NCBI GenBank assembly: GCA_025558095.1
Contig: JAIVFI010000037.1
Location: 310,001 to 374,000, forward strand
Reading direction: 5' to 3'
Length of the DNA stretch: 64,000 nucleotides
DNA from: Hyaloraphidium curvatum
Taxonomy: Eukaryota > Monoblepharomycota > Hyaloraphidiomycetes > Hyaloraphidiales > Hyaloraphidiaceae
A program made the translations under genes and the position numbers. Numbering within the stretch: the stretch's first letter is position 1; every line of letters starts with the position of its first letter. A model generated the notes under the pieces. That model was not told where the DNA came from. It did no database searches and saw nothing but the letters and a program-made list of their open reading frames with translations. Below, piece after piece: positions 51,105 through 62,249 of the stretch.

Positions 51105-51431
51105 TGCGCTGTCCGGCTGGGCGGATCTCGCTGCCGGCCGCCGGACCACCGGAGCGGAACTGCGTTATCAAGAGCAGGAGAAACAACACGCCATTGCGGC
51201 CCGGCGATGCCCAGTTGCTGCCCGGGGAGCGGGACGCAAGGCCCAGTGTTTGCCGGCGCGTCAGTTCGCGCGCCCCGCCACCACCGGCCCGCAATCGACC
51301 GCGATCGATCCCGAACGCGATAAGCCGGGGGAGCAAATAAAGCGACTCGAAACGCCGGTCGCGGGAAAGAACCTCCATCGGCGATTTCGATTGGATCGTT
51401 TCGCGCCCGACACGTGTTCGGAACGACAGCA
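51105..51431. promoter_or_regulatory. Divergent promoter region, MFSD1-like / glutamine synthetase
   Basis: 327 bp between divergent start codons; GC-rich, no open frame with support. Nothing more specific seen. Confidence 0.4.
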
Positions 51432-52983
51432 ATGGCCGCCCCCTCGCAGCCTCTATCGGAGTGGGCAGCAGCCCTCGGGGTCAAGTACTTCCTGGTCGCG
51501 TTCACGGACCTGTTCGGTGTCTCGCGCACGAAGCTCGTGCCCACCGCGGCCATCGACGAGATGTGCACCGAGGGCGCCGGGTTCGCGGGTTTCGCTACCC
51601 ATCTGGACATGAGCCCTTCTGATCCCGACATGTTTGCGATTCCGGACCCGTCGTCGGCCGTGCAGCTGCCGTGGAACCCAGAGATGGCTTGGGTGGCTTC
51701 CGACCTCGTGATGGACGGCAAGCCGGTCGAGCAGTCCCCTCGCCGGGTCCTGAAGAGGATGATCGCCGAGGCCGCGGAGAAGGGGTTCCAGCTCAAGGCT
51801 GGCGTCGAGTGCGAATTCTTTCTGCTGATGCCGGACAAGCATGAGCTTTCTGATGCTGCGGATCGCCGCTCGAAGGCCTGCTACGACGCGGGAGCGTTGA
51901 TGCGACGCCTTGCGGTCATCAGGGAGATTTGCGACGCCATGCTGGCCATGGGATGGCGTCCGTACCAGTGCGATCACGAGGATGGGCAAGGGCAATTCGA
52001 GATGAATTGGGAATATGACGATGCCTTGCTGGTGAGTGATTTGACGGTGCGTTCCACCTCACGCTCAACCGTCTTTCTACAGACCGCAGACAGGCACGTT
52101 TTCTTCAAGTTCATGGCGAAGCAGATCGCCGAGAAGCACGGTTTCCGCGCGACCTTCATGGTGGGCGCCCGCGAGCGAGGCTTCTGTTCGCCAGCTGATC
52201 TTGACCAATCGTCCAGCCGAAACCTTTTGCCGACCTCACCGGAAGCGGCGCCCACATTCATGTCAGCTGCTGGAGCACCACTGATAGTTCCAAGAACCTC
52301 TTTATCCCTGCGGACAAGGCCGACGCGAAGGCTTCGGGCTTCTCGTCTTTTGGGCACTCGTTCCTCGGCGGCGTCATGAAGCATTGCGGGAGCATGGTTG
52401 CCATCACCAACCCGACGGTCAACTCTTACAAGGTTCGTCGGATCGCGTGCCGGAATCATATCAGCTCACGCCTTTATGTCTTCAGCGGCTCGGAGCTTCG
52501 ACCACGGCCTCTGGAGCGACCTGGTCGCCCCGGACCGCAACGTACACGGGCAACAACCGGACGCACGTTGTGCGGATACCGGCCCCCAACCGCTTCGAGC
52601 TTCGCCTCGCCGGTTTGTGTCCTTCTTGATCGCCTCGGTCTCGCACTTGGCTCATTTGTCTTTCGTCAACAGACGGTGCCGTGAACCCTTACCTCCTCCC
52701 CGCCGTCGTGCTCGCCGCTGGTCTGGATGGCCTGGAGAAGAGGCTGGATCCGGGCCCGCCGGCGCTGTACAACGCCTACACGACGCCTCCTCCCGAGGGC
52801 ACCGAGGTGCTCTCGCATTCCATGGTCGAATCCCTGAAGAAGCTGGAGGACGCAGACAAAGGGCTCAAGACGAGGCTGGGCGATTCGTTTTTGGCATCTT
52901 ACCTCAAGTTGAGGAGGGAGGAGTGGGAGGACTACCTCGCAAAGATCAGCCAGTGGGAGATAGACCACACGGTGGATTGCTGA
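51432..52983 (+). CDS. Type III glutamate-ammonia ligase (GlnT-like glutamine synthetase)
   Basis: Five exons (51432-52031, 52083-52160, 52217-52432, 52486-52612, 52673-52983; introns 51, 56, 53 and 60 nt) give 443 aa. The N-terminal beta-grasp region has VAFTDLFGVSRTKLVP. The catalytic domain has VECEFFLL, GQGQFEMNW (metal-binding glutamates), SGAHIHVS, GNNRTHVVRIP and RFELRLADGAVNPY, the usual ATP- and glutamate-site blocks. These resemble the bacterial type III/GlnT group more than eukaryotic GSII, which starts and spaces its blocks differently. Presumed reaction: ATP-dependent amidation of glutamate or a related amine. The introns argue against bacterial contamination. A di-Mop gene follows 154 bp downstream on the same strand. 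Confidence 0.85.
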
Positions 52984-53137
52984 AGCTACCGCCTCAATCT
53001 CTATGTACGCTATTGTAGTTATCCGACGCTCAGCCTTGAATCGCTGCCATCCAGCCACGAACTCCAGAGAGGCGTCAGCCTCCGATCGCGCAGTTGGCGG
53101 GCTCCACCACGTTTGACCCCCTGGCAATCCGGCGAAA

Positions 53138-53729
53138 ATGAACGTCTTCCGGGGCAACGTCACCGGCATAACGGCCGGGAAGCTGCTTTCAGAGATCGAA
53201 ATCTCGACTCCAACGCGCCTGAAGCTTGTTGCTGTCGTTACGAACGAGGAACTGGAGGCCCTCAATTGCACTCCGGGCCAACAGCTCAACGCGTCGGTTC
53301 CGGTGAGGAGGCCAGCGAGTTGAATGAGCAGATCCTCAATGACATTTGAATGGTACGTGGGCCACTCGACAGCCAGCCGCTGTTGTTCTCGTGCGAGCGG
53401 AGTCGACCGGACCGCCTCCTTCGCATTCGCGCTCGGCGAGCTCGTTCTCGGTTGCGGACGTCACGACATCGGCCCGGAACAAGGTACTCTGTCGCATTAC
53501 GGATGTTTCCTACGACTCTGAGCTCGGACCGTCGAGCACCGTTGGGGCTGTCGCGTGTCGAGTGGCCTGCGAGGTTCAACCACACGGAGGCGCTGGAGCA
53601 ATCGTGGGAGGCGGCGAAAAGATCGAGGCCCTCGTGACCACAGAGAGCGCCAAAACAATGAAGTTGGCACAGAACGAGTTCGTGTGGGCCCTGTGGAAGG
53701 CGTTCTCCGTTTCCCTCACCAAGGGGTAG
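53138..53729 (+). CDS. Di-Mop molybdate-binding domain protein
   Basis: Two exons, 53138-53302 and 53373-53729 (70-nt GT-AG intron), give 173 aa. Two Mop/TOBE domains are visible. The first has FRGNVTGITAGKLLSEIEIS, VAVVTNEELEALNCTPGQ and, across the intron, ASVPPAAVVLVRAES. The second starts with the canonical TSARNK and has VACRVACEVQ, IEALVTTESAKTMKL and ALWKAFSVSL. Bacterial di-Mop proteins (ModG-like) store or sense molybdate or tungstate in the cytoplasm; mono-Mop domains occur in ModE and ModC. Such a protein in a eukaryote is unexpected. A short insert (YDSELGPSSTVGA) sits in the second domain. No targeting signal is apparent. Confidence 0.82.
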
Positions 53730-53851
53730 TAGTCTTCGCACATTCGCACTCATTCCGTGTCGAATAGAAAGCTTTTTTGTCAAATCTTCGCACTTCTGCT
53801 CTCCATTCCAAGTCAAAGATCGAGACAAAGCTTGTCTATGCTAGACGCGAC

Positions 53852-56800
53852 TTACGTCGCCGGCGCCTCCGAATTCGACGCGGCACCTGCCTGCGGCTCG
53901 GCAAGCCGGGCAAGCCGCTTCTGCTCCTTTTCAAGCGCGATGTTCCTCAGCATCTCTTCGGCCTCCGGCCCGGTTTCGTGCACCATGCTCCGGAACCGCC
54001 CGTCTGGCTTCTGCAGCAGCTCGTGAGGGGTGCCAAACTCCGCCAGCTCGCCCGAATCCATGACCTGCGAAGCGCAAATCGTCAGAACGATGAAGCGATC
54101 GATTAAAGCTGCTCACCATTATTAGATCGTAGTCGATAATCGTCTGGAGGCGGTGGGCGACGCAGAGCACCGTTGACTGCGCAAACAGCCCCGTCTCGGA
54201 CCTGATCGCCGCCTGGATGAGCCTGTCCGTCGACAAGTCGATATTCGCGGTGGCCTCGTCCATTACGATGAGCCTGAGTGAAAGGGTGGCCCCAGGTGAG
54301 CTCCGGAGGCCTCCCGCCGCGTTCCGGCAACCTACCGCGTGTTCTTCAACACCGCCCTTGCGACGCAGATCAGCTGGCGTTCAAATCAGCTAGCGGTTGC
54401 TAATTGTCGTCGCATCTCCCTCCCACCTGGCGCTCGCCAACGCTCCAGTTGCCGCCTTGGTCCAGCACCGCAGAATCCAGCTTCCCGGGAAGGCGGGACA
54501 CCTTGTCCTTCAGCTCCACGACCTCAAGGGCATTCCAGATTCGCTCGTCGCCGTAGCTGAAAGGATCTTGGTCAGTGATTCGAATCGCGCGGCGCCCCAT
54601 TGCTGCAACGAACCGGTTGAACGGGTCGATGTTGAAACGAAGGGTCCCCTTTGCGGTTGGTCAGTGATTCGAATTTCGCGAATTTCCGGCCCGCAATTAC
54701 CTTGAACAAAAACGGTTCCTAGTATATTCGGACGGCGGTCAGCCACGAAGGTCATCAGCGAAATAGCAGCTCACCTGGGGGATGATGGAAATCGAAGACC
54801 GCAGATCGGCCAGACCCAGGGTCGACGTCGCGAGCCCGTCAATCACGACGCACTTCTCCGGGTCCGGTTCCACGAGCCGGAACAGGGCGGATATGAAGGA
54901 CGACTGGGCCGGCTGTCAGTTCGCTCGGGCTGGCGACAGCAAGACGAAGAGATACCTTTCCGGCACCGGTGCGGCCGACGATGCCGACCTTGCTTCCAGG
55001 ACTGACCGATACAGTTATTCCGTTCAGAACCTTCTGGTTCGTGACGGGGTACGTTAGCGACATGTCCTTGATGTCGACTTCGCCGTGCATCGGCCACCCC
55101 GGGGGCGGCTTCACATCCGTGTGCGCCGGGGGTTCCGAGGGCAACTTCGTGTACTCCAAGACGCGTTCGCTAACGAAAACAAGAATGAATCAATTTGATC
55201 TGGCGAAGGGCAGGCGAGGCACGCACGTCGCGACCATCAGATTCTCCACCTCCGTCGATTGTCGGACCTATTGGGGCAAAGTTAGACCAGAAACGTGAGA
55301 TCGACAAGTAGTGGTACTTACGGCCCACTGATTCAAGCCCAGGAGCTGAGAAATGTAGCTCAGAAGCAGGCCGACGAGGCCAGGGGTCAAGGAGTCTCGC
55401 AGGCCGACGCACAAGAAGGCCGTGGCCCCAAGGAAGAAGCCGCAGAGCATGTCAAGGCGGAAGCCAACCCAACGAGCACAAGAGATGAACTAGAGGGGGC
55501 ACGTATCAGATGAAGAACTGCTAACTGCCTTCAATGTTCTTCACCCACCGAGTAGAACAGCGTAGAGTTGATGTCCTGCAGCTCAAAGAACCTCGTCACG
55601 AACCGCGGTCCGGCGCGAAAAGCGCGGATGACGGAAAGTCCGTCCAGCGTTGCGGGAATAGCGGAATAGACTGGCGATCGCGACACCGACTCCAGTCTCT
55701 TGACTTGGCGAGATGTCCGGATGTACAATCGCCGGAAGATCCAGAAGATCCCGGCCAAGAACTGGGTGAACGAATTGTCAAGAAAGTTCAACGAGAACGC
55801 TACGCAACTAGCTCACCGGAATGAGGATGAGCACCCAAGGAACGAGGACACAGGCGAGGACAAGCACTCCGGAAATCATCGCGCAGCACTGCAAGAAGTC
55901 TGTCGAAGGATTGTGAGAAAGGTGCCGGCTCATCCAATGAATCGCAGCCTACCGAACATCGTAAGCGGTAGCATCTATCGAGGAACGAAGTGAGACGTGT
56001 GCACGATTTGCCGTCAAGGTCACCAACCTCGTCGATCTGATTCAGGTCCTTCGAGAATCTGGAATCGGCGTCAGCCAGCCGTCTACGAGCTATCCACCGC
56101 ACCATCGCTCGCACCTGTTGAGAACTCTGCCGTGCGGGTTCGTCTGGAACCAACTCAGAGGAGCACTCATGACGCAGTGGAGGGCATCCCTTGACAGGCC
56201 GTTGGACGAAGCCAGGGCCGTCATGTAGAAGATGAGCGCCCGTGTGAGAGAGACGCATACGAGTCCGGCCACCAGGCCTCCGTAAATGGCCAGGTTCCGA
56301 GGGTTGCGTTGAGATTCAGGCGACTGGTTCGTCCACGAGGAGAGCCACCAATCGCACATGACGCGCAGCGCCTCTCCCAGGGCCATCATGGACAACAGGA
56401 AGAAGGCCATGAACTTCCCTCCGCCGCGACTGAAGTACTCCAAGTAAACGCCACCCTTGACGCTCCCAACCGCGCGATCCTCAGCCACGAACTCCTTGTT
56501 CGTGTCGTCCTTGGCGCCAGAGTCCTTGGCCGTTGCCCCAGCAGCGGCCGTTGCCGGCGCAGAAGCTTCCGGTTTCTTCTTGTCCGGCCGAGACAACGTC
56601 ATCGGAGGCTGCGGCAGGTTCGACGGCGGAGGAACCAAAGACAGGCGCCGGGCGGCCCTGATCTCGCCCGTCGGCGTCCGAAGAAGAGGCTTGAGCCGCT
56701 CCACGCGCATGGTCCCCTCGTTCTTGCCCAGCTCCTCGGAATGATCGGGCACGGCCCCCTCATCGTCCTCGTCGTCCTCGTCGTCCTCCGAGTCGTGAAC

Positions 56801-59800
56801 TTGGATCTGAATCGCGGTCGCCTTGTCGTCCGCGGAGTCTTCCTTGTCCGGCCCGGCTAGATCGTCGATGTCCACATCCATCCCAACGTCGGCGGTCCTC
56901 TCGAACTCCTTCAGCACTTCGATGAACGGCGTGCCGACCTGCTTGTCCTGAGACGGATCGCCCACGATGTCGGCCCAAGAGCCTTGGGCTTGGATCCCGC
57001 CGTTTTCCAGAACCAAGATCGCGTCCGCGTTCCGCACGAACTGAAGATAGGTGATGAGTAGTTACTACGTTGGAACGCTGCGACAGAAACGAACCTGGAG
57101 CTGATGCGTGACGAGGAGAACGGCCTTGTTGCGCTCCCTGGTCAGCTTGCCGAGGATGGTGTTCTCGAAGAGATGGCGCCCGACGGCAGCATCGACCGCC
57201 GAGAGCGGGTCTTCATGGCCGTGCAGTTAGGCATATGGTGCGAGATTGCGATCAGGGAAACCCACCATCGAGGAGATAGAGTTGAGCGTCAGAATACACT
57301 GCGCGTGCCAATGAAAGCCGCTTCGAACGGAGGCTGAGTTGCAGTACCAGCCAGCACGAAGGAGGTCATGCTCACCGCACGCTGTCCTCCGGAAAGCTGG
57401 ACACCACGTTCACCGATGAGCGAATCGGCACCCTTGGGAAGCAGCTCCAGATCCCGTCCGAGGGCACAATCTGCGATTGTCTGGTCGAACTTGGCCTGCT
57501 CGAACTCGCCTCCAAAAACGATATTGTCGCGACTTCGGTGAGAGGTCAGCTCAAGTTTGCCTCGCATCCGAAGCGCAACGTACACAGTCCCAGAGACAAT
57601 CCACGGGGACTGCGGACAGTAGGCAACCTTGTCCGGCAGAACCCTCACCGATCCCCGCTGCGTGATCATCTCCCCGAGAATGGCCAAAATCGTGGACGAC
57701 TTTCCCGCACCGACGGGGCCGACAATGGCGGTCAGTTTTCCAGGCTTCAGTTCGAGGCTGATGTCCTGCAAAATGGTCCGCAGCTTCGGGGTGTGTACGA
57801 GGGACGTCGTCGACTCCTTGACCGTCTTGTTGAGGGCCCCTGGCCCGACCGGAGGCGGATCCTCGGCCGGCGGGAACTCCGGTATCTTCGCCGTGTCGAG
57901 CATGACCAGGCCAGTGTTGTTCCGACGGCCCCTCCGAGACGGCACGATCGAAAAGTTCAGCTGCCTGGCGTTGACAGGCATCGGTCCGTCGCTGCGCTGC
58001 CTCACGGTGGCGTACGGATCGACGGCAGGCTTGTCCCCAGAGGTCGCCGCGACGTCCCACGCAAACGTGCCTCGCTCCACCGTGACGAGAGCTTTCTCGC
58101 GATCAACAGCGGGCGATATCGGCGTGCCCAGCAGCAGCGACCCTTGCGGGCTGCCGAGACTCTGCGCGCTCTGGCCACGCTTCGACCCGATCGGAATGGC
58201 AGCCCGGGACAGCCTCCTTTGCAAGGGAATGGCGTCCACCCCGTTCTGCGCCGGCGGAGCAGCCCTCGAACCCGATTCGCCGGACGGTCCACCTTCCCCG
58301 TACTCCTCGCCGATCTCGGGCAGCTCGAAGAAATCGCGCAGACGCTTGACGCTGATGAGGCTTTCAGCACCGAACTGCACGGCCTTGGTGAAGCTAACGG
58401 AGAGGATGGTGAGCCGCGCAGATAGAGATAGCATGCCACCAAACTCACTTGTTGGCCATCGTCAGGCGGGTAAGCTGGAGAGCGAGCGGTCAGATGACAG
58501 GAAAGACGCATTCAGCGACATAAGCCAACCTGGAAGAGGAAAAGAGCGGTGAAGACCTTGTCGGCGGTCAAGGTCTCGCCCAGCGCCCATGCCGTTCCCC
58601 AGGTCACGATGCCGATGATGGCCGTGGTGAAGTAGTAGCTGGCGTCGTTGATGGCGCGGAAGACGGAAGCCTTCTTAATGTAGGCGATCTCCTGGTCCCG
58701 CATCTCGTTCAGGCGGGCCTCGAAAGGCTCCTCCCAGGCGTACAGCTTCAACGGAATGAGCACAGGGCGACACGTAACGTCAGAAGCTGCCCACCTTGAC
58801 GACGTTGATGCCGAAGAGCACGTCCGAGGTCGAGCGGATGCGATCGTCGCGGATGCGCACAGTCTCCTTGCGGTACTTGCTGAACCGGTTCGCGAAGAAC
58901 GCCTGCAGGGGGATGATGGCGTACAGCGCCGCCAGGCCGGCCAGGGCGGGGCTGATGGTGTTGCGACATCAGTCTCCCTTGAGGCCTCAGTTGCTTCAAT
59001 ACTCACCCTACGCCGATCATGATGATCAAAATCACGCCGACGATGAGACTCTCGACGGGTCCCAGGATCAGGAAGTACGCAAACGGCGCCCCTGAAAGGA
59101 GCGACATCCGTCAGCCGAAAGCGAGGGCCAAGCGTCACGCCACTTACAGTCCTCCAGCTTCTGGACATCGTTGGAGACCAGGTTCACGATGACTCCGGTG
59201 GAGGATGTGTGACTGGAAACCGGGCACGATCGTCAGCTTGACGATCGAAGGCCAACCAGATTGCAACTCACGAGAGCGAGAGATGGAGCAGTTTCCGGTA
59301 GACCGAGGCGATGAAGCCGACGCGCATCTGGAAGCCCGTGCGGATCGACTGTGCTCCAAAGGTCAGAGATTGTCGACAGCTGAGGATCGGGAAACGTACG
59401 ATGTAGAACATCCAGTGCCTCAAGAGGGCGTCCATCAAGGTGACGACGAGCATGGCCGCTAAAAGTGGGCGTCAACGACCGCGCGACGGAACCCGCCGCG
59501 GGATCCCACCAGCGTAACCGTACCCCGCGCTCGCCGTCTGGGTCGGATCCCGCAGCCACCGCAGTAGGAACCCGAGCAGGATCGCGTTGCTGATCTTGGT
59601 CACCTCCTCGCACGCGGCCAGCATCATGCAGACCGAGTACCGCCCGCCAAAGACGTGGAAGATGACCCTCCAGATCGACGGCCGCGCCGGCGGGTCCTTC
59701 TTGGCGCACCGCAGGACCTCCCGGTTCCACTGGTACAGGATCGCGTCCGACAGGTCCGCGGCCGAGTCGGCCTCCTGCACCTTGGGAAAGTCCCGCAGCC

Positions 59801-60050
59801 CGAGGTTCTCGTTCCTGTACCCCTTCCTGATGAGCCAGGTCACGTATTCGTAGCTGACCATGCGGTAAAACCAGAGGAAGAACCACGCGACCGTGCGCAG
59901 CGCCCCGGGCGGCTTGCCGCGGCGGCCAGTGTGGTACTCGAGGTAACTGGGCCAGTCGGCCGTCCAGAGCGAGTTGGGCGGCATCCTCGCGTCCGGGTCG
60001 GCCGGCTGGGTCCCCGCCGTCCCGTTGGCGGCGCCGTTCGGGGGCTCCAT
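53852..60050 (-). CDS. ABCC (MRP-type) ABC transporter
   Basis: A long minus-strand gene with many introns, not all placed. Start 60050 ([10 protein letters not shown]) is the first ATG in frame with the conserved leader. NBD1 has [26 protein letters not shown] (57660-57790) and [14 protein letters not shown], then after an intron [14 protein letters not shown] (56990-57040). Between the NBDs lies an acidic linker ([13 protein letters not shown]) and TMD2 (56100-56400). NBD2 has [11 protein letters not shown] (54970-55000), [13 protein letters not shown] (54230) and the end [16 protein letters not shown] (54060). The C-terminal tail stops at 53852. Full ABCC transporters export glutathione, sulfate or glucuronide conjugates from plasma or vacuolar membrane. 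Five open frames merge into this one gene; exon joins remain approximate. Confidence 0.85.
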
Positions 60051-60630
60051 TGCCGGCAGGTGGTCAGGCTCCGTTCCGGCCGTGGCCACCGCCTGTCTCC
60101 CGCGCGTCCCCAACCCGACGCCCGAAATCCGCCTCCGAGAACGGAATCCGCTTCGAGCAAATCCCGCGACTTCCGTTCGCAGGGTCCGTTACGGTGGCCG
60201 GAGCCTCTCCCGCGGCCGGCGGACTTTGCCCCTGACGGACGGCAAACACGCGCCGCTGTTCACTGCAGGCGCGCTAGAGGGCCCGGAATCATGATCCGCT
60301 CCGGAAAGCGGGAAGTATCCGAGCCGCGGCCGGTGCCAAATCGCGATTCCGCGGGCGATTCGGGACACGGAACACGGATCCGCGGAGAGTAGTGAGCGCT
60401 TAGGTGGCACCGCACCTTCGGCAAAACGGGAGCCTCCCGCGCCGAAGAAGGAAGCCCTCTCCAAATCTTCGGCTCCAAATCTCGAGACGTACGATCCGAA
60501 ATAACATCTCCCCGCAATACACAGACAGCAACACTCATAGCAGCAGATACCAACGCGCCCCCCCCGATTCAAAGTCCTTGACAGCCCCCGATCGGCACCG
60601 TGCGCGCAGAGTCCGATCTCCCCCCCTTTG
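60051..60630. other. Intergenic region upstream of ABCC
   Basis: About 580 bp between the ABCC start and the end of the Rieske-like gene. Both genes run on the minus strand, so this holds the ABCC promoter and the 3' flank of the Rieske-like gene. No supported gene or RNA is seen. Confidence 0.5.
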
Positions 60631-60690
60631 CACGCCTCAGGCCGCCCGTTGCACCCTTCAGGCCGCCCGTTGCACGCTTCAGGCCGCCCG
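60631..60690. repeat. 21-bp tandem repeat, about 2.9 copies
   Basis: Units at 60631-60651, 60652-60672 and 60673-60690 of CACGCTTCAGGCCGCCCGTTG with one or two changes. The third unit overlaps the stop codon and last codons (RRAA) of the Rieske-like gene, so the repeat grew from its coding end. Two further in-phase copies of the stop lie in the repeat. Confidence 0.85.
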
Positions 60691-62249
60691 CCTCTTCCTG
60701 AGCCAGCTCTCCACCACCTCCCGAACCTTGCTCTGGTACCAGATCACCCCCAGCTCCGCCGACGGGTGCAGCACGCCCCGCGAGTAGACCCCCCTCTCCA
60801 GGTTCAGGTTCGCCAGCTCGCACAGCTCGTAGTCCTCCTCCCCGACCTGCTTCATGAAGTACATGAACTGTTCGACGTCGTGCTGCGTCGGCAGCGGCGA
60901 CCTCGCGACGGCGGGCGACGCGTGCGACCGCCGCACGAAGATCTCGCGCTCCAGCATCGTCCTGCCCGCCGACAGCGGGACGACCTTGATGGTGTAGAAC
61001 CCCAGGCTGAAGCAGTTGAGGCTGAGGCCGGGGAAGGCGTAGAGCCACAGGCCCGTGGCGTCGCCCCAGCCGCTGCGCTCCTGCTTGGGGGGCCGGCGGC
61101 GGCCGCAGGCGTCGGCGGGGAGCTCGTCGCGGCGGGGGCACGAGTGGCGGCAGTAGAGGGAGTTTTCGACGGGTTCGACCTTGTAGAACTGGATCGCGTA
61201 GTCCCGGTTCAAGGACGGATGCGTTCCGGGGCAGTCTGCGAAGGGAGGAAGGGTCAGACAACGACGAGGAGGCCAAAAAAGAGATCCAGACGATAACACT
61301 CGCTATATCCGTCAACCCATCTGGACGTCCGGGAAGGGTAGGCGTGAGCTAGGAAGTGACCAGGGAACCACGAGCCTGCAACCCACGTTTTCCAGTTGAA
61401 GTCGCAGACCGACCTCCAGGTCGAATACAGCTCGCACCCGTCGAACTCGTACTCGCGCAGCGTGTCCTCAAAGTCGCCAAAGTACTCGAGGAAGGTCGGG
61501 CAGGGCTCGTCCGCCGGGGTGAGGTTCACAAAGACCAGATTCGAGGGAATCGTGATGTGGATGCGGATGGGGACGAAGGTTTCGGCAACGAGATCCACCT
61601 CGGCGGGCGTGAGCTGGAAGGCGGGGCGGCGTCAGCGTGTTGGCAAGGGTCGTCGGGGCTGACTCACAATGCCGCAGTCCAGCTCCCTCAGCTCGCGCCC
61701 GAAATCGGTCCGCAGCTCCGTCCGCGGGGTCATGGGCCTGCCCCTGCCCGGCGCAATCCCGACGTAGCCCTTCCACTCGCCCCGCACGCGCGCGAGGAAG
61801 TAGTCGATTCCTCCAGCGTGGAGCTGCCTACAGGTGCCGCCCTCGACGGTGCCCGCCACGCGGCCGTTGGGGTACAGCACCGACAGGTGACACGCGTAGG
61901 TCCAGCCGCGCCGAAAGACGGCCTCCTGCTCGACGGCGTGCACTTCGGGGCTCGTGAACCACTTGGCGCTCATGGTGAAGGGCGTGCCGACGACCACGGG
62001 GTCGCTGGCCTTGTGCGCCGACACCGGGGAGACGTCGATGTCGCCGGCGGGCAGGTCAGCGGCGGTCGAGGCGACCTCTGTCTCGGAGAAGGTCGAGGCG
62101 TTGTCGGGGTGAGTGTTGTGGGCCGAATAAACGGTTTCGCTGTAGACCGAGCCGCGCCGGCGGGGCTCGGCGGGGCCCGCCGACGGCGCATACGGCGGCT
62201 TCAGCAGCGGCGGCGCGGCGGCGGGGGGCAGCGCGGCCGGGGGCGGCAT
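60679..62249 (-). CDS. Rieske-oxygenase homologue lacking the [2Fe-2S] ligands
   Basis: Five exons (62249-61876, 61827-61668, 61613-61387, 61320-61292, 61235-60679; introns 48, 54, 66 and 56 nt) give exactly 449 codons. After a Pro/Ala-rich leader comes the ring-hydroxylase/choline-monooxygenase start SAKWFTSPEVHAVEQEAVF and RRGWTYACHLSVL. The catalytic domain is clear: FVNLTP, CDFNWKTWVDGYSECYHCPGTHPSL (two Fe-binding histidines) and EEDYELCELANLNLERG (third ligand Asp). Where the Rieske CxH...CxxH motif should be, the protein reads KGYVGIAPGRGRPM and no cluster ligands occur nearby. A 29-nt exon encodes TWVDGYSECYH. Normal family members pass electrons from the cluster to iron, so this one may have another role. 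Resembles fungal-type homologues. Confidence 0.8.

Noticed and set aside
51432-53729. Bacterial contamination as the source of the GS-III-like and di-Mop genes
   Set aside because: Both need GT-AG introns of 51-70 nt to restore conserved motifs, and both are flanked by clear eukaryotic genes.
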